Source: JAHEDH01 sp965364515 (lineage in GTDB: Bacteria; Actinomycetota; Acidimicrobiia; Spongiisociales; ZC4RG35). From it: 16,829 bases of DNA. This document shows positions 1-7,077 of the stretch, one piece after another; the stretch's first letter is position 1, and each line of letters opens with the position of its first letter. Below the pieces are notes generated by a model that saw only the letters and a list, made by a program, of their open reading frames with translations, did not search any database and was not told the DNA's origin. A program made the translations under genes and the position numbers. The DNA lies in contig CBDTXZ010000055.1 in assembly GCA_965364515.1 (NCBI GenBank), positions 1-16,829 of the forward strand, given 5' to 3'.

Positions 1-95
1 TGGCGGCCAGACTCGGCGAGGACATCCCCCATGAGCGCAGGCGTCTGATCGACACGCTCCGAGACGAGTGGCGGGGAGCTTCGGCGGAAGGCTGA
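1..95 (+). CDS. C-terminal fragment of an unidentified protein
   Basis: An open frame enters from the left edge (first full codon at base 3) and stops at TGA 93-95. The last residues include ERRRLIDTLRDEW, a charged helical segment typical of a soluble protein tail. It converges on lutC, whose stop lies only 3 bases further on. Too little is present to name a family; the codon usage is GC-rich and consistent with coding, but this is weak evidence. Confidence 0.45.
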   Translation, partial: AARLGEDIPHERRRLIDTLRDEWRGASAEG

Positions 96-98
96 AGA

Positions 99-743
99 TC
101 AGACCAGGACGATGTGGAGGTGCTTGGGCCCGTGAATGCCGCGTGTGACGATCGACTCGATGTCAGCCGTCTTCGAAGGTCCGGTGATGAACACGACGTT
201 CGACCCCTCCGCCATGCGTGCCGATGGATCGGCGGCCCAGTGCGATGCCGAGCGGAAGATGCGATCCCTCCTGAGCACGGCCACGTGGACCAGCGGCACG
301 AGTGAGGCCATCCGGGGCCGACCCGGCCCCGACCTGACGACGATGGTGCCGGTCTCGGCGAACGCCGCCTCGGCACCGGTGATGCCGAGTTTCACGTCCA
401 TGTATCGGGCGTTGTGCTCGGCACGCCCTTCGACCCCCCTGGGTGTCTCGGTTGCGACACGCTCGAGCCCGTCCGGAAGCCATTCGAGCCCGTCGATCCG
501 GTCGAGATCCCAACTCATGAAGCTCTCGATCTCGTAGCGACCGATGACTTCGGCGATGACGGCGTCGGGCGGGTCCGTGTGGATCTCTGCGGCGACCGAA
601 CCGGCCTTCTCGACGAACCGATCCGTGAGGTCCACCTCTGGAAGGTCGGGTACCCACTGGCCCGGATCGGCGTCTGGCGCATCCGGCAGGATCGCGGAAG
701 CCTGAGCCGTCTGGACTCGCGCCAGGAACTCGGATCGTTCCAT
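99..743 (-). CDS. lutC: LutC, LUD-domain lactate utilization protein C
   Basis: A 214-residue LUD (YkgG/LutC) protein. It is the third subunit of the LutABC system, which oxidises L-lactate to pyruvate in the cytoplasm. The family signature is at the C-terminus: GPSKTADIE, then GIHGP and a LHIVLV end. Upstream, GITGAEAAFAETGTIVV is the usual LUD core. I chose the ATG at 743-741 because it overlaps the lutB stop (TGATG) and gives the normal N-terminus MERSEFLARV; an in-frame ATG at 767 would add 8 residues inside lutB. LutC is the last gene of the lutA-lutB-lutC operon and is probably translationally coupled to lutB. Function is assigned from family and operon context. Confidence 0.9.
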   Translation of the reverse strand: MERSEFLARVQTAQASAILPDAPDADPGQWVPDLPEVDLTDRFVEKAGSVAAEIHTDPPDAVIAEVIGRYEIESFMSWDLDRIDGLEWLPDGLERVATETPRGVEGRAEHNARYMDVKLGITGAEAAFAETGTIVVRSGPGRPRMASLVPLVHVAVLRRDRIFRSASHWAADPSARMAEGSNVVFITGPSKTADIESIVTRGIHGPKHLHIVLV

Positions 744-2134
744 CAGCTCCGGTGCTCCTTCCACCACGAGTGGAACGACTGTTCGGCCGGCGCAGGCAGG
801 TCGCGGGTCGATGTCCAGTTCCCTGCGTGGAACGGCATTCTCGTCACCCAGTCACCGGTTGCCTTGCCGAACACCCCACCGGCCGCGAGGAAACCGCGCC
901 ACAGGACGGGATTGGTCGCGATCCTCCGGTATGCGGCCAGGCCCGGTTTGAGCCAGGCGAAGTCTCCGCCCCCGGCGTTCATCGATTCGGCGCGCTGTTC
1001 GAGGAGCAGGCTCGGGATGTCGATCCGGATCGGGCAGGCGTCCTTGCAGGCTCCGCACAACGACGATGCGAACGGCAGGTCGCCCCACTCGTCGTGGCCG
1101 AACAGGGCGGGGGTGAGGACGGCCCCGATGGGCCCCGGATAGGTGCTGCCGTACGCATGACCGCCTGCCTCCCGAAAGACCGGGCACACGTTGAGACACG
1201 CACCGCAGCGGATGCAGGCGAGGATCTCCGCTGACGACGAGGCAAGCGCCTCACTTCGACCGTTGTCGAGGATCACGACGTGCAGTTCATCGGGCCCGTC
1301 CTGCTCGTCGAAAGCCCGAGGCCCGGTGATCAGGTTGGTGTAGACGGTCAGCGCTTGACCGGTGCCGGAACGTCCCAGCACCTCGAGCATCACCGTGAGG
1401 TCGCCTGCGTTGGGTACGAGCCGCTCCATACCCATGATCGCCACATGGATGCGAGGCGCGCCGGTGGTCAGCCGTGCATTGCCCTCGTTGGTGACCGTTG
1501 TGATCGTGCCCGTGTCGGCCACACCGAAGTTGACGCCGGAGATGCCCATGTCGGCAGCCAGGAAGATCGAGCGCAGGTGCCGTCTGGCTGCGTCGTTGAG
1601 AACCAGCGGATCGTCGCTGTACTCGATGCCGAGCTCGGAAGCGAACAGCTCGCCGATCTCGTAGCGATTCTTGTGCATCACGGGCGAGATGATGTGCGTC
1701 GGCTTCTCGCCTGCGATCTGGATGATGAACTCGCCGAGGTCGGTCTCCACCACCTCGAGTCCACTGGACTCCAGATGGTCGTTCAGGTCGATCTCCTCGG
1801 TGACCATCGATTTCGACTTGACGATCTTCTGCACTCCACGGTCGAGCGCGAGCCTCGAAACGTATTCGTTCGCTTCGTCGGCGTCGGCCGCGAAATACAC
1901 CTGACCGCCTTGGCGCTCCACAGAATCGGCGAACTGCGCGAGGTAGTCGCTGAGATGCTTCAGCGTGTGCAGCCGGATCTCTCTCGCTCGATCCCGCATC
2001 TGCTCCATCGCGGGATAGGCGGCAGCCGCGCTGATCCGGTCGGCGGTCTTTCGACGAGTCGCCTTGCCGATGTTGACGACTTTCTGGGTTCCCAGCTCTC
2101 TGACGGAGCGTTCTCTGAAGGTCACCGGCGTCAT
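743..2134 (-). CDS. lutB: LutB, iron-sulfur lactate oxidation protein
   Basis: 463 residues, the normal LutB architecture. An N-terminal LUD domain (about residues 40-290, with VADTGTITTVTNEGNARL-type core) is followed by two ferredoxin-like cysteine clusters. The first is CIRCGACLNVCP (C307, C310, C313, C317). The second is CGACKDACP (C360, C363, C367). These should bind [4Fe-4S] clusters that carry electrons from L-lactate. A C-terminal tail of about 80 residues follows, with W-rich segments common in the family. The start ATG (2134-2132) overlaps the lutA stop in an ATGA arrangement. The frame stays open upstream to 2614, but that part is an Arg-rich shadow of lutA. The stop shares a base with the lutC start. 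Confidence 0.93.
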   Translation of the reverse strand: MTPVTFRERSVRELGTQKVVNIGKATRRKTADRISAAAAYPAMEQMRDRAREIRLHTLKHLSDYLAQFADSVERQGGQVYFAADADEANEYVSRLALDRGVQKIVKSKSMVTEEIDLNDHLESSGLEVVETDLGEFIIQIAGEKPTHIISPVMHKNRYEIGELFASELGIEYSDDPLVLNDAARRHLRSIFLAADMGISGVNFGVADTGTITTVTNEGNARLTTGAPRIHVAIMGMERLVPNAGDLTVMLEVLGRSGTGQALTVYTNLITGPRAFDEQDGPDELHVVILDNGRSEALASSSAEILACIRCGACLNVCPVFREAGGHAYGSTYPGPIGAVLTPALFGHDEWGDLPFASSLCGACKDACPIRIDIPSLLLEQRAESMNAGGGDFAWLKPGLAAYRRIATNPVLWRGFLAAGGVFGKATGDWVTRMPFHAGNWTSTRDLPAPAEQSFHSWWKEHRS

Positions 2135-2850
2135 TCGTCCTCGACCAGCAGCTCTACGACGTGCCGGGTTTCGATTGCCGATCCGCGCCGGTGCAGGCCT
2201 CCGCCGATGTGCATGAGACAACTGATGTCGCCGCCCACGACGGTCTGTGCTCCCGAGGCAACCACATGATCGAGTTTCGTGTTCAGGATGGCCGTCGAGA
2301 CCTCGGGCATCTCGATCGAGAACAGGCCACCGAAGCCGCAACATTCGTCGGCCCCTTCGAGGTCGCAGCGCTCGACACCCTCGACGCCGTCCACGAGCGT
2401 CTCGATCTCCGTTTCGATACCGAGGCCGCGCAGGCCGTGGCATGACTTGTGGACGGTGACCGTGCCGGCGCCCGTCGCCTGCACATCGATGGACAGATCG
2501 TCGACGAGGAACTGGGTCAGTTCCCGCACCCGGTTGGCCACACGGAGGGCTGCGGCCGCCTCCGGGCCGGACGAGAGAAGCTCGGGAAAGCGGTGGATCA
2601 TCATCTCGGCACACGATCCCGACGGGACCACGATCGGCCCCTGCGTCTTGTCGAGGACTGCGACCGTGTGCGCCGCCATCGCCCGGGCGTCTTCACGGAT
2701 TCCGGCATTCAGTGCAGGCTGCCCGCAACACGTCTGGTCGACCGGGAACTCGACCGTCTGGCCGTGCTGTTCGAGGAGACGCACCGTCGCCCGACCGACC
2801 TGTGGAGCAAATCCGTCGACGAGGCAAGTGACGAAGAGCTGCACGACCAT
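2131..2850 (-). CDS. lutA: LutA, CCG-domain (cysteine-rich) lactate utilization protein
   Basis: 239 residues with two cysteine-rich CCG modules, as in LutA/GlpC-type Fe-S proteins. The first has C9, the C41-C42-G43 motif (TCCGQPALNAG) and C80. The second has C137, C170-C171-G172 (DECCGFGG) and C211. These motifs ligate Fe-S clusters in succinate dehydrogenase- and heterodisulfide reductase-type subunits. It is the first gene of the lut operon; the stop overlaps the lutB ATG. The start at 2850 gives a standard N-terminus (VVQLFVTCLVD). No Shine-Dalgarno is seen, but a TAGTCT box ends 7 bases before the ATG, so the mRNA may be leaderless. Confidence 0.92.
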   Translation of the reverse strand: MVVQLFVTCLVDGFAPQVGRATVRLLEQHGQTVEFPVDQTCCGQPALNAGIREDARAMAAHTVAVLDKTQGPIVVPSGSCAEMMIHRFPELLSSGPEAAAALRVANRVRELTQFLVDDLSIDVQATGAGTVTVHKSCHGLRGLGIETEIETLVDGVEGVERCDLEGADECCGFGGLFSIEMPEVSTAILNTKLDHVVASGAQTVVGGDISCLMHIGGGLHRRGSAIETRHVVELLVEDE

Positions 2851-2880
2851 GGAAGTCAGACTACTGCCAGTTCATGGCAG
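2851..2880 (-). promoter_or_regulatory. Putative leaderless lutA promoter with dyad in the spacer
   Basis: On the minus strand, TAGTCT (2863-2858, TANNNT form) lies 7 bases before the lutA ATG. Directly upstream is an inverted repeat, CTGCCA-N5-TGGCAG (2864-2880 in plus coordinates), whose 17 bases occupy the expected -35/-10 spacer. No good -35 hexamer is visible. The dyad also covers the first start codon of the divergent glycosylase, so one regulator could affect both. The regulatory role is inference. Confidence 0.4.
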
Positions 2881-3527
2881 ACTCGCTGGCGATGTCTCCC
2901 GGCGACCCGTTCACCGCAGCGATCGACTCGTTGATCTCCTCCGATCGGCGACTGGCTTCGGTTGTTGCCGAGCACGGACGACCGGAACGGTTCTCCCGCG
3001 CTGCGACATTCCAGACACTCGTGTTGTTGATCCTCGAACAACAGGTCTCGCTCGATTCCGCACGAGCTGCCTTCGACAGGCTCGAGGCTGCGATCCCCGG
3101 GGTCCACCCCGACGGTGTTCTCGAGTTGACCGACGAGGAGTTGCGTTCGATCGGCTTCAGCAGACAGAAGGCGCGGTACGCCAGAGAGCTCGCACATCGC
3201 GTGATCGACGGCCGCCTGGTGCCGGAACGGCTGGACGTTCTCGACGACGAGGCGGTGCGACGGGAGTTGATCGCAGTCCCGGGGATCGGCCCGTGGACCG
3301 CAGACGTCTTTCTCATGGCAAGCCTCGACCGACCCGACATCTGGCCGGTCGGCGACCGCGCACTGCAGGTGGCCACCGCCGAGGCACTCGGGCTCTCTAC
3401 CGTCCCCGACCAAGTCGTGCTGGCGGAGATCGGCGAACGGTGGCGCCCGCACCGCACAGCCGCAGCCCAGATCCTGTGGCACGGCTACCTGTCGACGCGC
3501 AAGCGGACCATCCCTGGATCGACGTGA
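2874..3527 (+). CDS. DNA-3-methyladenine glycosylase-like protein (HhH-GPD, AlkA type)
   Basis: 217 residues of the HhH-GPD superfamily, which excises alkylated bases from DNA. Visible features: the early segment LILEQQVSLDSARAAFDRL (about 52-70) typical of AlkA-like enzymes; the helix-hairpin-helix LIAVPGIGPWTADVFLM (132-148); and the catalytic Asp after it, D161 in WPVGDRAL, aligned with AlkA D238. There is no N-terminal AlkA subdomain and no Fe-S Cys motif, as is usual for the short bacterial forms. The start could be ATG 2874 or ATG 2892 (MSPGDPF); neither has a clear ribosome site, and only 23 bases separate 2874 from the divergent lutA start. The stop overlaps the next start (GTGA). Confidence 0.85.
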   Translation: MADSLAMSPGDPFTAAIDSLISSDRRLASVVAEHGRPERFSRAATFQTLVLLILEQQVSLDSARAAFDRLEAAIPGVHPDGVLELTDEELRSIGFSRQKARYARELAHRVIDGRLVPERLDVLDDEAVRRELIAVPGIGPWTADVFLMASLDRPDIWPVGDRALQVATAEALGLSTVPDQVVLAEIGERWRPHRTAAAQILWHGYLSTRKRTIPGST

Positions 3528-4138
3528 CCGAACTCGACCATCTGGTGCTGCCGGTCACCGATCTGGACTTCGCTGCGGCCACGCTCACCGACGCCGGGTT
3601 CGTGGTGACTCCGGAGGCGCTGCACCCATTCGGGACGGCCAACCGGCTGGTCGTGTTCGAGCGGGTCTACGTCGAGCTGGTCGGGATCGCCGATCCGACT
3701 CGACTTCCCGGAATTGGCTTCGCCAGGCAAGTCGCTGAACATCTCGAAAGGGATCGTGACGGGTTCAGCCATTTCGCCTGCACAGCGATGTCGATCGTCG
3801 ATGCCGGCTCGAAGATCAGAGCCGCAGGGCTCAAAGCCGACGACCCGACGACGTTCAAGCGGCCTGCCCCTCGGGCGGACGGCTCGGAGTTGGTCGCCGG
3901 CTTCTCCTTGCTCTCCATCACCGGGCATCCGACGCAGTTCTTCTGCGTCCACCACACCCCGGAGGCCGTCTGGTTCCGCCCTCACCTGGAGCACCCGAAC
4001 GGGGCCAGACGAATCGAGCAGGTCACGTCGAGCCTGACGCCGGCGATGCCGATCGTGGCGGTGGAGCGGGGCGCCGACCGTCTCGAATTCGACGTGGGAA
4101 CGGACCCGGTCGAGATCTCAGGTGTCGAATTCGGCTGA
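3524..4138 (+). CDS. Glyoxalase-like (VOC) domain protein
   Basis: 204 residues. The N-terminus TELDHLVLPVTDLDFAAATL followed by HPFGTANRLVVF and YVELVGI matches the glyoxalase-like domain family (Glyoxalase_3, vicinal-oxygen-chelate fold). Members are poorly characterised and their substrates unknown. I start it at GTG 3524-3526, which overlaps the glycosylase stop TGA (3525-3527) and places the beta-strand ELDHLVL at the normal N-terminal position. The frame is open far upstream, but there it is only a shadow of other genes. Coupling to a DNA alkylation repair enzyme is suggestive, but no reaction can be assigned. Confidence 0.82.
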   Translation: MTELDHLVLPVTDLDFAAATLTDAGFVVTPEALHPFGTANRLVVFERVYVELVGIADPTRLPGIGFARQVAEHLERDRDGFSHFACTAMSIVDAGSKIRAAGLKADDPTTFKRPAPRADGSELVAGFSLLSITGHPTQFFCVHHTPEAVWFRPHLEHPNGARRIEQVTSSLTPAMPIVAVERGADRLEFDVGTDPVEISGVEFG

Positions 4139-4160
4139 GCGGGTATGCCCTCGCCACAGA

Positions 4161-4173
4161 TTGCACAGTGCAA
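4161..4173. promoter_or_regulatory. Perfect 13-base palindrome upstream of the secreted protein
   Basis: TTGCACAGTGCAA is two 6-base arms around one central A. It lies 14 bases before the ATG at 4188 and just ahead of the ribosome site GAGGAG (4177-4182). It sits in a 49-base gap between two plus-strand genes. It could be an operator or, in RNA, a small hairpin next to the ribosome site. Confidence 0.45.
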
Positions 4174-4187
4174 CCAGAGGAGAGAGC

Positions 4188-5078
4188 ATGCGCACAATGA
4201 TCATTGCGTTCGTCGCAGTCCTGTCGATGGCGGCGGCGCCGTTCCCGTCGGTCATCGACCTGCCGGCAGGCAATTCGGACAACGGACTCGCCCCCGAGGG
4301 CATCGTCTCCGGTGACGGCAACACCTTCTACACCGGGTCACTGACCACGGGCCAGATCGTCGTCGGCGACTACCAGACCGGCGAGACCAGCTACCTGGTG
4401 ACCGAGCCTGTCGTGGCTCCATCCGTTGGCCTGGCGTATGACAACGCCACCAAGTTCATCTGGGCTGCAGGCGGTCCGTCCGGCGGTGCCGCCGCCTACG
4501 ACAGCCGAACAGGAGAACCGGTCAATGTCTACGACCTGGCACCTGGTTTCATCAACGACGTCATCGTGGCCGGTGACTCGGTCTATTTCACGAACTCGGC
4601 TGCTCCCGAGCTGTACCGGGTGAACGCCGACGGCTCCGATGGCGTGGACGCGATCCCGCTGAATGGCCCTGCATCCGTCTTCGTGCCGGGCTTCAACACC
4701 AACGGTATCGAGGCCACCGCCGACGGAAAGACACTGATCGTCGTGAACTCGGCCAAGGGCGAGCTGTACACCGTCGATCCCACCAGCGGCGATAGCTCGC
4801 TCATCGACCTCGGAGGCGACACCGTTGGCTCCGGTGATGGGATCCTGCTCGAGGGACGAACCCTTTATGTGATCCAGAACAGCCTGAACCAGATCGCCAA
4901 GATCAAGCTGTCCGGCAATCTGACGTCGGGCACGGTCGTCGACACGATCAAAGATCCTGAGTTCAACATCCCGACGACGATCGCCAGCAAGGGCAGCCAG
5001 ATCGCGGCAGTGAACGCCGTCGACTTCGGTTCAACCACATTCGACGACTACACGGTCGTCCTGGTCGACAAGAACTGA
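4188..5078 (+). CDS. Secreted SMP-30/NHL-like beta-propeller protein
   Basis: 296 residues. The start at 4188 is preceded by GAGGAG at 5 bases spacing and gives a clear signal peptide: MRT, a hydrophobic stretch IIAFVAVLSMAAA (5-17), then a likely cleavage near residue 17. The mature part is built from repeated blade-like units, each with a Gly/Asp turn and a YxV- or LYxV-type strand (LYRVNADGSDG, LYTVDPTSGD, LYVIQNSLNQIAKI). This is typical of SMP-30/gluconolactonase-like and NHL-type six-bladed propellers exported by actinobacteria. No catalytic residues can be assigned with confidence, and no anchor is visible, so it is probably released or periphery-bound. An in-frame ATG at 4122 would hide the signal peptide and is rejected. 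Confidence 0.75.
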   Translation: MRTMIIAFVAVLSMAAAPFPSVIDLPAGNSDNGLAPEGIVSGDGNTFYTGSLTTGQIVVGDYQTGETSYLVTEPVVAPSVGLAYDNATKFIWAAGGPSGGAAAYDSRTGEPVNVYDLAPGFINDVIVAGDSVYFTNSAAPELYRVNADGSDGVDAIPLNGPASVFVPGFNTNGIEATADGKTLIVVNSAKGELYTVDPTSGDSSLIDLGGDTVGSGDGILLEGRTLYVIQNSLNQIAKIKLSGNLTSGTVVDTIKDPEFNIPTTIASKGSQIAAVNAVDFGSTTFDDYTVVLVDKN

Positions 5079-5099
5079 GCAGCCCGATTCGACTGTATC

Positions 5100-5128
5100 T
5101 CGGGGTCGGGCCATGCGCCCGGCCCCGA
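5100..5128. terminator. Intrinsic-type hairpin between convergent genes
   Basis: A 12-bp stem (5100-5111 with 5117-5128) containing one T/G position, which is a U.G wobble in plus-strand RNA, and a 5-base loop CATGC. It lies 22 bases after the stop of the secreted protein and 6 bases from the stop of the convergent selenoprotein gene. No run of T follows on either strand, so it is an I-shaped hairpin, possibly acting both ways. Confidence 0.6.
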
Positions 5129-5133
5129 CTGTG

Positions 5134-5814
5134 TCAGCTCTGCATGCGCTTCGTCAGGGCAGTGATGGCAACGAGCATCTCATCCATCTCTGCAACGTAG
5201 GCCTTCGAGTCCCTCTTGATCTCGTCGCTCAGGTCCTTGTGCCTCAGGCCCATCGCTTGAGCCGCGAAGCGGGCACCGCGGATGTAGTGGAAGAGCCCAT
5301 CGAAGGGCATGGCCTTGGGACCAGCCTCGACCGGCCCGATGTCGGGCGGTGGTTGGGTGGTGGTTACCTCGAGCCCCAAGCCCCGCACCCGTTCGATGAC
5401 TTCGTCATTCGGCAGGCGGTCGGCGTAGTCGCGTGAGACGAATCGCCATTGCTCGGTGCCGTCCGGGCCGATCAAGACCATTGCCGGTCGGGCGAGGTTT
5501 CTGGCGTCGTTCGGGTCGGCGACACCCATCGGCTCGATGATCCTCGATCGGTCGGGGTCCGATAGGAGCGGGAACGGGAGCGAGAGCTTTTCGATCATCG
5601 CAGCGTTCTGGGCTGGAGAGTCGATGCTCACTCCGAACAGCCGCGCGCCGGCTGCGAGAAACTCGTCGTGTCGAGATGCCAGGCTGACCAGCTGGCCGTT
5701 GCAATATGGTCACCAGTCTCCACGCAGAAAAACGAGCAGCGCAGCCGCATCGAGATGATCTGACAGTCTCCAGGGCATGCCGGCCTGGTCGGTGAGCGTC
5801 GAGTCGTGGGCCAT
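5134..5814 (-). CDS. Peroxiredoxin-like (AhpC/TSA) selenoprotein with in-frame UGA = Sec
   Basis: Read from ATG 5814, the frame gives 34 residues ending LLVFLRGDW, then TGA (5712-5710), then PYCNGQLVSLASRHDEFLAA and on without interruption to a stop at 5134. The family motif at this place is RGxWCPYC, so the TGA sits exactly at the first (attacking) Cys. The product would be RGDW-U35-PYC38, a UxxC redox protein of 226 residues. The rest is typical of the thioredoxin fold: GVSIDSPAQN, LPFPLLSDPD, ARPAMVLIGPDG. A helical extension of about 75 residues follows. A hairpin after the UGA fits a bacterial SECIS. It should reduce peroxides or act as a thiol oxidoreductase in the cytosol. It lies 45 bases after galK. 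ATG 5826 in the same frame is an alternative start. Alternative explanations are a sequencing error or a nonsense-mutated gene. Confidence 0.82.
5678..5712 (-). promoter_or_regulatory. Candidate SECIS element with its UGA codon
   Basis: In the mRNA the UGA (5712-5710) is followed by 20 bases and then the loop GGUC (5689-5686). The stem is GCCAGCU (5696-5690) pairing with AGC (5685-5683) and UGGC (5681-5678), with one bulged C at 5682: seven pairs. Bacterial SECIS elements lie inside the coding region directly after the UGA, with a G at the start of a small apical loop about 16-37 bases away. The E. coli fdhF loop is GGUCU. The match in shape, spacing and loop is good, but the fold has not been computed. 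Confidence 0.65.
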
Positions 5815-5859
5815 GTTCGGCACCATACCGATCGAATGACGGCTCCCGGAGCGGAACCG

Positions 5860-7077
5860 TCACACCCCGGCCACACCTGCCGATGGCTTCACCCGGAACG
5901 CCGGCCCGCCGGTGGCCGCTTCCGCAGCTGCCAGGACTGCGTCGACCTGCGCAGGCGGGCACGCCGCGATGGCGTAGCCACCAAAGCCTGCGCCGGTGAG
6001 CCGAGCGCCGTGGGCGCCTGCAGCCCGCATCGCCATCACGAGCCGGTCGAGGGCGGGCGACGAGGCCCCGAAGTCCTGCAACGACTCGTGGGAGGCGTCC
6101 AAGAGGCGCCCCAGCAGGCGATAGTCGGCATCTGTCAGTGCATCCTCCGCCTCATCCACCCTGCGAGCCTCGGACAGGACGTGCCTGGCCACGCTGCGGA
6201 CGGGCAACTCGTCGTCGGGGTCGAAACGGGTGGCGGTGAGATTCACCATCCGGTCGACGTCCACATCGAGACGCTCGGCAACGGACCTGGCGCTGGCCGA
6301 CTCCGGGAGGTCGTCGAACCGTGTCGACGACCTGACCGTCGACAGCACGGGGGGGTCACCAGGATCGACACCTTCGATCTGTGCCAGAAGGAGCGCGGCT
6401 GCACGACAGGCAACCACCCTGGAGTTGTACGAGCGGTTGGCATCCCCGCCTTTGGGCGCGGCGTGACCCGAGTAGGCCGCCACGATGGCCAGATCCCCAG
6501 AGATCGGAACGTCCTTGGTGGAGAAGGGATCGAAGTCGATTCGAAGGGCGTGCCCTTCCTTCGCCAACGAGATCACGGTCTGATCCATGGCACCGCTCTC
6601 GACACCGATCGAGCGTTCCGCCTCGAGCGCGAGTTGGGGCAATTCCTCCCGGAACGGAGGGTCGCCTGCGAACGTTCCGAGCGCCATGAGGACGCCGACG
6701 GTGAATGCCGACGACGAGGAGAGTCCGCCCGTGGCAGGGAGATCGGCGTCGATCAGCACCCGGGCGCCTCCTCTGAAGCCCACCGCATCCACAGCAGCAG
6801 CGAAATAGCGGTGCCAACCCGACAGGCCAGATCGATCGCCACCGAGCTCGATCGAGATCGGATCGGGATGGGTCAATGAGTCGACCTCGACGCCGGGCGG
6901 ACCATCACATACGGCGACGTAGACACCTCGGTCGATGGCGAACGGCATCACCGGCAGGAGCGAATAGTCGGTGTGCTCCCCGATCAGGTTCACACGGCCG
7001 GGCGAACGAACCACGACGGCTGGTGATTGGTCGTGACGATCGCGTGCGGCCTCGACGACCCTATTCAGCGCATCCAT
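5860..7077 (-). CDS. galK: Galactokinase
   Basis: 405 residues, a GHMP-family kinase that phosphorylates galactose at C1 with ATP (Leloir pathway). The galactokinase signature GRVNLIGEHTDY (27-38) binds the sugar. The ATP loop is GLSSSSA (118-124). The catalytic Asp is D165 in SGAMDQ. The third GHMP motif is LTGAGFGG (360-367). The start ATG 7077 lies within the end of the upstream hydrolase gene (13-base overlap), so the two are co-translated. galT, galE and galM are not in the window. The downstream neighbour is the selenoprotein, 45 bases on. The frame extends upstream to 7272, but there it only shadows the hydrolase. Confidence 0.93.
   Translation of the reverse strand: MDALNRVVEAARDRHDQSPAVVVRSPGRVNLIGEHTDYSLLPVMPFAIDRGVYVAVCDGPPGVEVDSLTHPDPISIELGGDRSGLSGWHRYFAAAVDAVGFRGGARVLIDADLPATGGLSSSSAFTVGVLMALGTFAGDPPFREELPQLALEAERSIGVESGAMDQTVISLAKEGHALRIDFDPFSTKDVPISGDLAIVAAYSGHAAPKGGDANRSYNSRVVACRAAALLLAQIEGVDPGDPPVLSTVRSSTRFDDLPESASARSVAERLDVDVDRMVNLTATRFDPDDELPVRSVARHVLSEARRVDEAEDALTDADYRLLGRLLDASHESLQDFGASSPALDRLVMAMRAAGAHGARLTGAGFGGYAIAACPPAQVDAVLAAAEAATGGPAFRVKPSAGVAGV

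Noticed and set aside
1280..2269. 329-codon plus frame antisense to lutB
   Set aside because: Shadow of lutB; the opposite strand has clear LUD and Fe-S motifs.
2279..3523. Long upstream extension of the glyoxalase-like frame
   Set aside because: Ser/Arg-rich product overlapping lutA and the glycosylase; the GTGA start at 3524 explains the gene.
5628..5876. 82-codon minus frame upstream of the peroxiredoxin-like part, possible frameshifted N-terminus
   Set aside because: Its product is Trp/Arg/Cys-rich and unrelated. The true N-terminal half is in the same frame as the C-terminal half, separated only by the TGA.
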